From assembly GCF_964199755.1 (NCBI RefSeq), contig NC_133897.1, positions 168,528,678 through 168,592,677 of the forward strand: DNA of 64,000 bases. The letters are read 5' to 3'. This stretch comes from Larus michahellis (lineage: Eukaryota > Chordata > Aves > Charadriiformes > Laridae). Both the position numbers and the translations under genes were made by a program. The number at the start of each line of letters is the position of its first letter. Positions within the stretch are counted from its first letter, which is position 1. Below the pieces are notes generated by a model, which ran no database searches, had not been told where the DNA came from, and saw only the letters and a list, made by a program, of their open reading frames with translations. Positions 12,366 through 25,800 of this stretch are shown piece after piece.

Positions 12366-12979
12366 CCTCCAATATGCCCCAGGAATCTCAGAGCCCCAGC
12401 ACCGCAGTATCCCCTCCTGGTCTAAATCCCCTAAGCCTGGGGCTGGGGAGGAAGGCCCTGCTCACCCCCTGCACCCTGGTCCCACCTCACGTGCCTGCCT
12501 CCCCAAATCCCTACGCAAAGCACCTGCCCCCATAGCACTGGTGGGTCTTTGCCCATCCAGCACCCATCAAAGGGACAAAACAGGGGCTGTGACACCAAGC
12601 CCTCTCCCCCGCTGCCTTCCCCCCTCTCTCCAACTGTTTCTTTCCCCCCACTGCAGTCCCCAGCCCTTTTCTTCCCATATATTTGAGGCAGGACAAAACT
12701 CATAACAGCAGTGACTCCGGTCCCCGGTCACCCATGGGGCCCAAAACAGCGTCACAGCAGGGACAGCTCAAGCCACAGCAGCCGCTTTCCTTATCTTTAA
12801 CCCTTTTTTGCTAAATATTTCCACTCAGGCAACGCCATCCCTGTCCCAGGGTGCCCCCCAGCCGGTGGCAGGGCCTGGGGGCACCCCCACAAAGCCGGTC
12901 CCCATCTTGAGTTCCTCTAGATGTCACCCTCAGCCGTCTTTTTCCCCCCCGCTCCGATTTTCCTTTCTCCAAGATCCTG

Positions 12980-13019
<40 letters not shown>

Positions 13020-13809
13020 CCTTTCTGATCTCTTTCCGGCCATGTGTGATTGCAGTTTCCTCTGGGCGTCCATTTCATCAGCCCGAAATTAAGGAGCGGA
13101 GGAGAGGGGCGGCGGGGCGGCCGGCGGGAGCCCCCTCCTTCCTCCTCCTCCTCCCTACCCACCCACCCACCACCCACCGCCCCAACCCCACATCCCGCAT
13201 CCCGCATCCCGCCCTGTTGGGGACCCTGCTGCTCCCCGGGCTGGCCGAGCACCCCTCGGCACCCCCTCTCCGCACCCCTCTCCCAACCCCAGCCCTGCTT
13301 GGCCCGGAGGCCGGGGTGGGGAGGAATCCGCCACCTCAACGCGGACACCATCAATTTTGGGGTGACTTTGCTTTTTTGCCTTTTTTTTTTTTTTTTTTTT
13401 TTTTGGGCTGGGTTTTCTCCCCACGCCACCCTCTTCGCCCGCAAAGGTGCCCCCGCCATCCTGCGGTGGCCGGATGGTTTTTCTCCCCCCCGGCTCTGAA
13501 CCGCAAGGCCGTCGCTGTTGGTGCTGCCCGTCTTCTCCCACCGCCGCTGGATGCCAACGCCGGGGCCGGATTCAGCCTCGGCGAGAAGGTCACGGTACCT
13601 CCAGCCCACCCTTTTCCTCCCTGCTGTCGCCAAGCCCGGCTCCGTGCCGTGGCCGTGGTGCGGCAGAGGGGACGTCGGCTGTAGAGGAAACCCACGCCCG
13701 GGGCGAGCAGAGAAAATCCCCTGGGAGGTTTCGACTATTTGGTTCGTCTTCTCCTGCATGAGACAACCCCGGCTCTGCGGCTCCGCCGGGCTATGGCCAC
13801 GCAGTGAAG
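12980..13809 (+). promoter_or_regulatory. Probable CpG-rich promoter region and 5' UTR of the PLCG-like gene
   Basis: The 700 bases before the first coding exon are CpG-rich, with GC-box-like GGGGCGGCGGGGCGG words near 13,107-13,122 and no obvious TATA box. Two long T runs interrupt it (about 12,981-13,014 and 13,381-13,404). A five-codon reading frame including its stop (ATG at 13,793, TGA at 13,805-13,807) ends two bases before the main start at 13,810. If transcribed it would be an upstream ORF affecting initiation. The transcription start and any noncoding first exon cannot be placed from sequence alone. Confidence 0.5.
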
Positions 13810-16800
13810 ATGTCCGTGGCCAGGCTCAACAGCGTCAATGGCTTTCTGGAGGACGGCAGGATGGAGGCAGGGGACATGGGCAGGATCCTCCGCTGCCTGG
13901 AGATGGGCACCGTCCTTACCTTGTTCTATCAGAAGAAGTCACAGAGGCCAGAGCGAAGGACCTTCCAGGTGAAGTTGGAGACCCGGCAGATCATCTGGAG
14001 CCGGACGCCCGAGAAGGTGGAGGGGGACAGTGAGTATCGGTAGCAGCAGTGCCCTGGGCTGGGGACATGCCAGTGGGGTGCCCAACCATGGTGGGGTGCC
14101 TGGGTGTGGGGTGCTTGGCCATGGTGGCATGTTCTACCATGGTGAGGTGACTGATTGTGGGGTGCCTTGCCATGGTGGGGTGTCCTACTGTGGTGGGGTG
14201 ACTGGTTGTGAGGTGCCTGGCCGTGGTGGGGTGTCCTATTGTGGTGGGGTGACTGGTTGTGGGGTTCCCAGCCGTGATGTGGTGCCCTGCTGTGGTGGGA
14301 TGTTAGCTGTAGTGAGGTGCCTGGCCATGGTGGCATGTCCTACTATGGTGGGGTGCCTGGCCATGGGAGGGTACCTGGCTGTGGTGGTATGCCATACCAT
14401 GGTGGAGTGACCTGTTGTGGGGTGCCTGGCCACGGTGGGGTGTCCAGCTGCAGTGGGGTGCCTGGCCATGACATACCCAGCCATGATGGGGTGCGTGACA
14501 GTGGCATGCCCGGCCACAGTGGGGTGGGTGGCTGGCTGTGGTAGGGTGCCCACTGCAGTGGGGTGCCTGCACGTAATGGGGTGCCTGGCTGCAGTGGGGT
14601 GCCCAGCCATGGTGGGATGCCCGGCCTTGGTGGGATGCCCAGCCTTGGTGAGATGCCTGGCCATGATGCACTGCCTGGTTGTGTTAGGGTCCTGGCTGTG
14701 GTGGGGTGCCTGGAAATAGTGGGGTGCTGGGCCACGGTGGGGTGCCCAGCCACAGCAGAGTGCCTGGCTGCAGTAGGATGTCTCTCCATGGTGAGATTCT
14801 CGGCCATGGTAGAGTGCCTGGCCACGGTGCGATCCTGGCCATATTTGGATGCCTGACCACGGTGGGGTCTGTGGCCATGGTGGGATGTAGTGGGTGTAGT
14901 GGGATGCCCTGCCATGGTTGGATGTCCAGCCATGGGGGGATGATCTACCATGGTGGGGTGACCTACCATGGTGGGATGCCCTACTGTGGTGGGGTGCTTG
15001 GCCATCGTAGGATGCCCAGAGACAGAAAGGCAGGAGCTGCTGGGCTGCGCAACCCTGGCCTCCTCCATCACGGCTCACCTGGCCCATAACTTGCCATGGG
15101 GCTCAACTGCTGCCATTTCGTCCCTGGGGTTTTGTACCCCCCGGCAAGGAATTAAAGGAGCCAGCCACCACCTTGCCAGCTCACAGTGCTTTTAACCCCA
15201 AAAATGGGGTGCTTAGGTTGCCAGGCCATCATGGGGTAGAGTGTGGTGGTGGCCCCATGGAGCCCAGAGAGGACTTGGCCATCTGGGCTCCACCCCACGT
15301 GCAATAATGACATCAATACAAAGTTTGGATGGGCCCTGGAATGGTGTGGACTGGTGGCACTGGGATCCGTCACAGGAGATGATCCCACTGGAGCATCCAT
15401 AAAAATCACCCTTCCATGTGGCTTTACTGGTGGCTAGTAGGCTTTTGGTGGGTCCATTGGTGGGGTCCCATGCTTTGGTGGGTTGCTCGTTACCTTGAGA
15501 CTTGCACCTTCTCTTAAATTGAGCTAGAAAGAGCCAATGGATGAAAAGACAGGGTTGGGGTGACACAGAGCCATACCATCACCTCATCCCACAGCCCCAT
15601 ACAGGGAGGAACCCAGTTTGGGGGTATCATCTCGCCAGGATGATGGCAAAGCCCACCCTGGAGGTTTGGGAGGAGACAAGTGCCTTTTCCCTAGGAGAGC
15701 TCAGGGGGTGTCCTTAATAATCACCCAATTACCCACCCCAAAATCACCACCCATCGCTAATTTTGCACAAGATGGAGCAAAATCCCCGGGAAGGTTCAGC
15801 TCCCGCTCGGAGGGGCCGACCCTGAGCCAGGCTGCCGGCCACGGCGAGGCTTTGGGAGGTGGCAAGCAGAGAAGAGCATTGGCACGAGCAGGATACGTGC
15901 TTGTCCGGACCTGCTGGGCATGGGAGCAGAATTGTGGGAGGAGGAGGAGGAGGAGGAATGGGTGAGGGTGAGGGTGACTTTGGTCCTCATAGGGAAGAGG
16001 TCATTCTGTACTCACAGAAATAACACTTTTCTGGTGCCTTGGTCTTTTTTGGGGGCCACCGCACGCCACTGGGTCAGGGTCTCGGTCACTCCCTGCCTCA
16101 GTTTCCCCACCGGTGCCTTGGGATCCACCTTCTCCCATGCAGCGGCCCAAAACCCCCCAATGGGAATGAGTGGGCATCCTCTGAGGTCACCCAAAAGGGG
16201 GAAAAAATATGAAAATCCCTCCGGAAACGGTACAATCCTGCCATCCAACCCCACCACCTGCTTCCCCCAGCCCTGGGTGGGAGCAATCCCGCTCTCGGTG
16301 CTGGGCTGGAGCATCTTCACGCCTTGGTCCAGCCCTGCTCCGTGCTCGCACGTTCTCCCACTCACTGTGATTTTATGGAAGCGCCAGGATCTCCTCTTCA
16401 TCCCTCAGGTCTCGCTCCCACCCCGCGCCCGACCTCACGCCTGCCCAGGCCATTTTAAATCCCCCCTTCAACCTTCAACCTCCCGCTTGCAGAGGGATTA
16501 ACGGGGACGGCCGACAGTGCTGATGTCTCTGTTACGTCCTGGCAGGGCCAGGACACGCATCCTGGCTCTCCCCGAGACGCCCCACGCCATGCGGCTAATT
16601 ACACACTTCATTAAGCAGCCGATGGACGCGTGTCCACGTCGATGGGGTCGCCGGTAGCATCGCCTCCAGAATTAGCCTCATCCCGGAGGGTTTCCAGCCC
16701 ATTGCCCTCGACAGATCCCGGTCTCCAGCGCAAGGATGAAATCTAGCGGAAAACAGCCCAAAAGGGATCTTTGCAAGGAATTAAAAGAAATAAGAGTGAA

Positions 16801-19800
16801 GGCAGCCTGGCAAACCTGAGAGCATTTCATGGGGTGGTTTGCAACCAGGTTTGCCACGGTGACGGGTAATTGGGATCACACCTTCGGCCTCACTAACGCC
16901 CAATAATTAGAAATAGGACCCCCTGGGGAGGAGAAAATCCAGACGGGGTTTAACGCCGCTGGACCAGGAGGAAATCTTTTTTATTTCAGGTTTTAAATCA
17001 GCTTCACAACACCACGGGGAGCCCTGGGGGTTGCGGTCGCCCAGTTTCCCCTGGACAGGTGGGTCTGAGCTGCCGCATGTCCTGCAAGAAGGGGCGACCG
17101 AGGCGAACACGAGGGAACATGGCTCAGGCCACCATAGCTCCGCGCAGGCCAGTGGGATTTCCCAGTACAACCATTCCCTCCAGCCGCTTTGTTTTGCTTG
17201 TCTCCTAATGCATTAAGAAAACTCCCAGGCTCTCAGCATCCCTAAAAGCCATCGGGCAGAACCTGGCCCTACATCATCTTCCCACCATTTGAAATCTTCT
17301 TTGCCCCACGCTGCTCGTTTTGCATTAGAAGAGAAAAGGGATTTTCGCAGCTGGAACCGACTTCCAGAGTGTTTTAATCGCCCGGGACCCCTGAGACAAT
17401 GCGGGGAGGAGTTTGGAGACATAGTTCTGACATGATCGCTGCAAATCCGCTGCAGATGTGGTTTCCAGGAAGCCGCCATCCGCGTTGCATTGTGTAGCCC
17501 CGCGCCGCTCCCTCTTCCCCCTGGCTTTTCATGGGGCTGGGCTATTTGCCCTGTGGAGACGGACCTGGGGGTGCTGATGGGTGAAAAATGGGACATGAGC
17601 AGGGGCAACGTGTGCTGACAGCCCAGAAACCCCCCGCATCCCAGGCTGCATCCCCAGCAGCGTGGGCAGGGGGGCGAGGGGGGGATTCTGCCCCTCTGCG
17701 CTGCTCTGGGGAGACCCCCCTGCAGTGCTGCCTCCAGCTCTGGGGCCACCAACAGCAGAAGGACATGGAGCTGTTGGAGCGGGGACGGAGGAGGCCCCGG
17801 AGATGCCGGGAGGGCTGGAGCCCCTCTGCTGGGAGGACAGGCTGAGAGAGCTGGGGGGGTTCAGCCTGGAGAAGAGAAGGCTCCGGGGAGACCTTCCAGC
17901 CCCTTCCAGGCCCTCAAGGGGCTCCGGGAAAGCTGGGGAGGGACTCTGGAGCAGGGAGGGGAGCCACGGGACGAGGGGGGACAGTTTTAAACTGAAAAAG
18001 GGGAGATTTAGATGAGATATTGGGAAGAAATTCTTGGCTGTGAGGGTGGTGAGCCCCTGGCCCAGGTTGCCCAGAGAGGTGGGAGATGCCCCATCCCTGG
18101 AAACATCCCAGGCCAGGTTGGACGTGGCTTTGAGCAACGTGGTCTGGTGGAAGTTGTCCCTGCCCATGGCAGGGGGGTTGGACTCAATGGCCTTTAAAGG
18201 TCCCTTCCAACTCAAATTATTTGATGAGTCTATGATTATTGGCAGCACCCAGAGGTCGGGTCCGAGGCCGGATACCGGCACTGCTGGGTTGGGGGAATGT
18301 CTGTGTTGTGACTTGTTGGCAGAGCTTCGGTAGCCACTGGCTTCTCACCTCTCTCCGGTGCCCTGCAAATGGGCAGGTTTGGGGATGAACAGCTAGTTTT
18401 TAACCTGTAAACCTGTTTTTCCCCCCAAATACCTGCCTGTTTGTATCAAAGTGGATTTGCTCTGAGCCATGAGGCCTGCACAGAGACAGCAACGGTGTTT
18501 CATTTCTTGAGCTCTAGTCCCAAAACAAAGCACATGCAGGGATACAGACCTCCTGTGTATCATGTGTGCTAAAATCTCACCCTGATCCATGAAATTTGGC
18601 TTGCGGTCATCCAGCGAGGGAAGGCTAGATAAAGCCTCCAGTGTTTTCTGGTGCTTTTCCGCCAAGAAAAACTATTCTGCACCTCTTTCCTTGCTTAATC
18701 AGCCTGATTTCTTCCCCGTCCCTTATTCCTCCCCACGCTCAGCTTTTATTTATCCCCTTTGGTTTAGGCTGAGGGTTTCTGTCCAGGCACCGGTATGTCT
18801 GCACCCTTCCCCACTGCCGCATCGGAAACACAGCCGGGCTGGAAATTCTCCGGGAAATGACCCATTTCCTCAGCAGGACAATACCCCGGCGTGGTGGTCC
18901 AGCCGCCCTCGGCCACACAAAGGCCTTTCCGGTGCTGGCGGCTCAGCTCCGGAGGGCAAAGCTGCCCAGGGATGATGGCTCATGGTATTGAGAACAACTT
19001 TGAGTGTTATTGCTAATATCATCACATTATGTTTCTGCTCCCGGCGGGATGTGTCCGCTCGCTAAACCAGGGGTTGAAAATCTCGCCCAGCGGCGTAGCG
19101 GTTGAGGAAGACCGCGGTCCGGAAACCCAGCCCTCCTGCCGCCGGCTGAGCTTTATATAGCGAGATGAGAGAGCAGGAAAGAAACGCCCTGCAGTCGGGG
19201 CTGCCAGGACTCAAATTGCCACCTTTGGGCAGACATCTTCAATTAAATGATGAGCTCAGCCTGCCCCGCAGCGGGTCCGTCTTGGGGAGGAGAAGGCAGG
19301 GGAGAGGTGGCTGGAGATGTCGGGATGGGGAAGGCTGAGCCTGGAGGACACGTGGCACCCACAGAGAAGAGAAACCAGTGGGCAGCGCTGTGGGGACGCC
19401 ACATCCTGGGGACATGAGACCCTGGAGAACACACAGCAGTGGGGTGCCATCGCACATGTGGGGGAAGTGCTGCAGGGACATCCCGTCCTGGGGATGTGGC
19501 TCCCTGGAAGACGCAGGGACCCAGCACCCATGGTGCTGTGACACAGCTGCAGCAGTGCTGCAGGGACACCTTGGCCTGGGGACACAGCTCCCTGGAGGAC
19601 ACATGGCCATGGCATCCACGGTGCTGTTGCACAGCTGCTACAGGAACACCCCATCCTGGGGACACAGTTCCCTGGACGACACATGGCCATGGCACCCATG
19701 GTGCGGTCGCACAGCTGCAACAGCGCTACAGGAACACCCTATCCTGGGGACATGGCTTCCTGGAGGACACATGGCATGGCACCCGTGGTGCTGTGACACA

Positions 19801-22800
19801 GCTGCAGGAGTGCTGCAGGGACACCCTGTCCTGGGGACATGGATTCTTGGGGGACACATGGCCATGGCACCTACGATGCCATCGTGCACCAACGGGCAGT
19901 GCCACAGGGATGCCCCATTCTGGGGACGTGGTTCCCTGAAGGACATGCAATACCCATGGTGCCATCACACTGGCAGACACGTCACTGGAGGGCAGCGAGG
20001 ACGTCTCTCCCTAGAGGACACATGGCCACAGCACCCACAAGTTCATCACATACCCATGGGCAGTGCCATGGGGACACCCCATCCTGGGGACAAGGCTCCC
20101 CAGACAGCACATGGTCTCCCAGCAGTCCCACCTCTTGCAGCCTCCCCGAGCCACACGCGTGGGTCCATGGCAGCACGCGTGTGGCTCGGAACAGTCCCGT
20201 GTCCCTCTCTCCCCACAGTCGACATTCGGGAGATCAAGGAGATCCGCCTGGGAAAGAACTCGCGGGACTTCGAGCGCTACCCTGAGGACGCTCGCAAGCT
20301 TGACTTCACCATGTGCTTCATCATCCTCTATGGGATGGACTTCAGGCTGCGGACACTCAGCGTGGCAGGTGCGTGGGCTCCCTCCCCTCTCCCCCTGGCC
20401 GCCCTTAGGCTCTCACCCCCTCCCCAGCACCCCATCTCCCCCATCCCAACCTCACCACCCTCCTCTTCCTCCTCCAGCTTTCTGCGAGGAGGACATCAAC
20501 CTGTGGATAACGGGCCTCAACTGGCTGGTGGCAGACACCCAGAAAGCCCAGACCCCGCTGCAGATTGAGAGGTGAGGAAAGACCAGAAGGTCCCATTTCC
20601 CAGTCCCTGTCTGGGGGTCTGGGGGACAAAACCCCCTGGATTTGGTGCCCCTTGGGACTGAGCGCCGTCTGTCCATCCCTTCCTTACCAGGTGGCTGCGG
20701 AAACAGTTCGATGGGATGGACCGGTCACGGGAAGGCAGGTGAGTGCTGGCATGGTTCCGTGCTGGGAAGTTGGTGGTAGATTCAGCTGGACAGGGCCGTA
20801 TCCACCCAGTTGCATCCCAAATCTGGAGGCTGAGCCAGGCTGGGAGCAGAATTTAGGGGACAAGGTAGTACCAGGTTATTTGGGGTGCATGAAGGCACTG
20901 AAAATCAGAGTCTAGTGCAGGTCCCTTCCTCGCTGCTATAGGGACCAGGGGGACCTTGATGCCCACATGCCTGCTGCTGCGTTTCCACCAGCACCAGTAG
21001 GGGCTGGACTATTAATGCAGCCCATAAACATCTCCCCAGGACATGAAAAAAACCAGATCAAGTGAATTTGGACTTCAATCATAGAATCGCAGAATGGTTT
21101 AGGTTGTAAGGGACCTTAAAGATCATCTAGTCCAACACCCTGCTGGGGTGCAGGGTGTTGGACTAGATGCCCCAGCCCTGGGGCATCCACAGCTTCTCTG
21201 GGCAACTATGATTATGGGGATGGGCATCATCTCCAGATGGGATAATGGCTTAGAACACACGGTTGGTTCCCAGACGTGCTCCCTCTGCCTGACCCTCTGC
21301 TCACACTTCCTCCAGACCCCATTGTAATTAGGGGTCCTGTGCCACTGTGGGGATGCACAGCCCAGTCGGGTGGAAGCCCCACACACCAGAAACCACGCTC
21401 GCACCAGGATTTGGGGTGGGACCTTTGGTGTCAGGAGCTGAGACCTATCTGGGGTTTACCCATCCCCTGCGGGGACTGGTGGGTGTCCTGATGCTGGCTC
21501 GCCCTCCCACAGTATCACGGTGAAGGACCTGAAGGCCATGCTTCCCCAGGTGAACTACCGCGTCCCCAACATGAGGTTCCTACGGGACAAGCTTGTGGTA
21601 AGGACCCCTTGCGCAACCCAGCTATGCAGGGAGAAGGTCTTTGAGCCCCCACAGCCAGGCTGGAGCCAGCCCTGGTGTCACTGGCTCGGGTTGGGTGGCC
21701 CCACTCTCATGCATCACCGTCTCCGGCAGGAGGTGGAAGCCAGGAACGAGATGACTTTCTCCCACTTCATCCAGTTCTACAAAAACCTGATGTTTGATGC
21801 ACAGAAGTCGGTAAGAGCCACGGCTTGTCCTCCTGAGCATCCCCTGCCCGGTGAGGTATGTCCCTGGCCAGCTAAGCCTGGTCCCCTCCTTTGCTTTGCA
21901 GGTCATCGAGCAGCTGGAGCTCTCCTTCCCCCTGCGGTGAGTACCTGGGAGCCCCCCGGCTCCCATCCCGGACAAGCCTCCGAGGGTTGAATCCATTGGG
22001 TGGGCAATGCAGCTGGGCTGTGGGGCAGAGCCTGGGGAGAGCAGAGGGTCTGGGTGGAGCACATTGTCCCAGAGCATCTCCCAGCCTTGGTTACGCTGAG
22101 CCTGGGGCAGGGTTGGGGTGACAGGGATGGTGGGGATGGCAAGGGTGATCCGAGCAGTGGAGATGGGATCTGGGATGGGAGCAGGGATGGGAGAGGGGAC
22201 GGGAGTGGGGATGGGAGCAGGAATGGAAGCAGGGATGAGTGGGGATAGCAGTGGAAATGGGAGTGGTGATGGGAGCAGGGAGGGGAATGGGGATGGGAGC
22301 AGGAGTGGAAGCAGGGATGAGTGGGGATAGCAGTGGAAGTGGGAGTGAGGATGGGAGAGGAGATGGGAGTGGCGATGGGAGCAGGAATGTGAAGGAATGT
22401 GTGAAAAGGGATGGGAGAAAGGATGGGAGAAGGGATTGGAATGGGGATGGGAACTGTGATGGGAGCAAGGATGGGAGGGGGGATGGGAACAGGGATGAGC
22501 AGGAATATGAGAGGGCGTGGGAGAAGGCATGGGAGGCGGGATGGGAGCAGGGATGTGAAGTGGGGTGTGAAGAGGGATGGGAGCAAGCATGGATGCAGGG
22601 ATTGGAGCAAGGATGGAAACTGAGATGGGAGCAGGGATGGCAGCCAGGATGGGAGTGGGGATGGCAGTGGGGTTGGCAGTAGGGATGTGAGCAGAGACGT
22701 GAGCAAGGATGGGAGCGGGGATGAGCAAGGATCGCAGTGGAGATGGGAGTGGGGATGGGAGAGGGGATGGGAGAGGGGATGGGAGTGAGGATGGAAGCAA

Positions 22801-25800
22801 GTATGAACAGATGGCGGTGGAGATGGGAGTGGGGATGAGAGCAGGGATGTGACCAGGGATGGAAGCAGGGATGTGACCAGGGATGGAAGCAGGGATGTGA
22901 GTGGGGACAGGAGCAGGGATGTGAGTGGGAAAGGCAGCAGGGATGTCAGTAGGGATGGGTGCCACAGATGCATGGACATGTCTCCCTGCCCTCATCCCCG
23001 TACCCTCGGGCAACGCTGCATGCTCTGGCTTTGTGCCCGCCTCTCCCAACTCATAGGGTGACACTGGGAGTGTTTGCTCTAGCAGCGCCCAACAGCTCAA
23101 GGTGCCCCTTGCACCCCCATGGCCTGTGCTTTCCCTAAGCCCCTTGCCAGCTGCCACAGTGAGGGGCTTCAAGGGGCCGAGCTGCAGGCGGACGTTGGTG
23201 GCCCTGACTCCCCCATGGGGTCTACCCCAACTCTTCCTCCTGGTCCTTGCTGACGGCCCTTCCATGCCCCAGGAACGTGGACCGCCCCGAGCTGTGCCAA
23301 GTCTCCCTCTACGACTTCCAGAAGTTCCTGCTGCACGACCAGAAGGTGGGTGCCCTTAGAGACCCCTGCAGCATCGCTCGCAGCCTCAACCTTGGGGACT
23401 CCCATGGGATGCCCCAGTCCAGTTCCCCCTGTAACAGCAGCCGTGTTTGCACCCCAGGAACCCTGGGCCAGTGACGTGGGCATGGTGCGGGACTACATGT
23501 GCACCTACCTCAAGGAAGGCTCCAGTGAGGCGGCAGACCCCTCCTTCCAGCTGGATGAGGTGGGTGGCCCCACGTGGCACCCACCCAGGGGTGTCTACCC
23601 AGCCCTGGCAGGCTCTGACCTCTCTGCTTCATCCCCTAGTTCCTCACGTACCTCTTCTCCAAGGAGAACATGGTGATGGATGCCAAGTATGAGTGCGTGG
23701 TGCCTGAGGAGATGAACCACCCCCTGTCCCAGTACTGGATCTCCTCTTCCCACAACACGTAAGGACAGGGTGGGGTCTCCTCAGGGACCTCCCTGAGCAT
23801 CCCATCACACCAGCCGGGGCAGCCTTGGCTGCTGATGGTCATTCTCATTCTCTGCAGGTACCTGACAGGGGACCAGTTCTCTAGCGAGTCCTCCCTGGAG
23901 GCGTACGCCCGCTGCCTGCGCATGGGCTGCCGCTGCATCGAGCGTGAGTCCCCCCCAGCACCACGCAGAGATGCTGAGCACCCCCTCCAGCATCCTGTGT
24001 TACATTAGATGACCATCCCATGTACCCATCCCATGGTACTGGGGTGGGGGGATCTTCCATGTCCTTTGGGGGCTTGAAAACAACACGCAGTCAGTGACCA
24101 GCATGTGTTAACCAAGGTGTCTCCCCTCTCAGTGGACTGTTGGGATGGCCCAGACGATCTCCCTATCATCTACCATGGCCACACACTCACCTCCAAGATC
24201 AAGTTCCTGGATGTGCTGCACACCATTAAGGAGCATGCATTCGTCACCTCCGAGTAAGCCCCAGCCGCCAACAACACCCCAGTTCTGGGCCAGGCAGGCA
24301 ACTGCTCCTTTGCCTTCTCCCCAAGCCACCATTCCCACCTGCTTCCTCCAGGTTCCCCATCATCCTCTCCATTGAAGACCACTGCAGCATCGTCCAGCAG
24401 AGGAACATGGCCTCCCACTTCAAGAAGGTCTTTGGGGACATGCTACTCACCAAGCCGGTGGACATCAATGCCGATGAGCTGCCCTCACCCACCCAGCTCA
24501 AGAAGAAGATCCTAATCAAGGTGTGGGGTGGGCATCACCCCAAAGCCCCTCTTTTTTGGGAGGGACAAGGTCCATGCTGGGCTGGGAGGGATGGCGATTA
24601 TCCCAAATTTTGGGTCTCAAGAGCAATATCTCTCCGTGCACATGCAGTAGGACATCAGAGAGACGTCCTACTGCAAGAGGCTGTCAAGGGAAACAGGGGG
24701 TGGTGGAGGGGGACCTGTAGGAGCCCAGGCGTGGCCTGAGGACTGGGAGCTTAGCATGATGGGGATGCCATACCCACTGCTGAGCTCCCCCACCTGTGCT
24801 GTTCCCAGCACAAGAAACTGGTTGAAGGGAACCTGTACGAGGAGGTCTCCACTGCCAGTTACTCAGAGAACGACATCAGCAACTCCATCAAGAATGGCAT
24901 CCTCTACCTCGAAGATCCCATCGACCACGTAAGGATCTCCCTGCTGATGACAGACAGAGTCCAAGCAGAGTCTGTCGGATGGGGATGAGTGTCGTGGTTT
25001 GGGTTGGGCATGGGGCATGGGCTCTCCTAGACCATTGCAATGCCATGGGGAGATGGGGCAGGGGCAGAAACAGAAGTCTCAAAGTCCCATCCCTCCATGC
25101 CACCATCCTGCCCACCTTGGTGATGCTCTTCTTCCCTCCCAGACCTGGAGCCCCCATTATTTTGTCCTGACGAGCAACAAGATCTACTACTCGGAGGAGA
25201 CGTCCCGCTACCAGTTCAACGAGGATGAGGAGGAGGTGGAGCAGAAGGAGGTGCGTGCAGAGCAGAATGTGCGCATGGCCGGGTGGGGGGAAATGCTAAC
25301 CCCAGGGCATCTCTTCCATTTTGGGGTGAACTTGCAGGAGTTCAACAACAACGAGCTGCACTTCACGGAGAAGTGGTTCCACGGGAAGCTGGGAGGTGGC
25401 CGCGATGGACGGCAGATTGCTGAGAAGCTGCTGCATGAGTACTGTACTGAGACGGGTGGCAAGGATGGCACCTTCCTGGTGCGCGAGAGCGAGACCTTCG
25501 TGGGCGACTACACCCTCTCCTTCTGGTAGGAGCCCTGTGGGGGAGGCAGGATCCCACTTTCCCCAACCCAGTCTGGGCCTTCCACCAGCTAATCCATAGT
25601 TTGGTGGCTGGAATGGCATTCTGGGGGGGAAAAGCTACTTTTTTGCATGGCACGTGGACACCTGAACATGAGATGGTGGGAATGTGAACCCGAATTGACT
25701 CAATCCTGCCTTCTCCCCACCACCACGGCAGGAGGTCCAGCCGGGTGCAGCACTGTCGGATCCACTCGCGGCAGGAGGCCGGTGCCACCAAGTTCTACCT

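Larger units (their letters stand above)
20219..24520 (+). other. PLCG1-like: PLCG-like exons 2-13: PH end, EF hands and catalytic X box
   Basis: Exons 2-3 complete the N-terminal PH domain (to about residue 150). Exons 4-9 encode the EF-hand region (about 155-300). Exons 10-13 encode the X half of the TIM barrel (about 310-460). The first catalytic histidine is visible in SSSHNTYLTGDQ (His334, PLCG1 His335) and the second in IYHGHTL (His379, PLCG1 His380). LDCWDGPD and the acidic SIEDHCS motif are also intact. Nothing suggests loss of catalysis. Confidence 0.9.

Noticed and set aside
13929-15087. His/Gly/Pro repeat proteins of up to 283 codons in both directions
   Set aside because: They lie in the 17/51-bp intronic satellite; a 51-base period keeps any stop-free frame open. 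No other coding sign.
21622-23265. 547-codon minus-strand frame with Pro/Ser/His/Ile repeats
   Set aside because: It is the complement of the G-rich 12-bp array and runs antisense across PLCG-like exons 7 and 8; the repeat explains its length.
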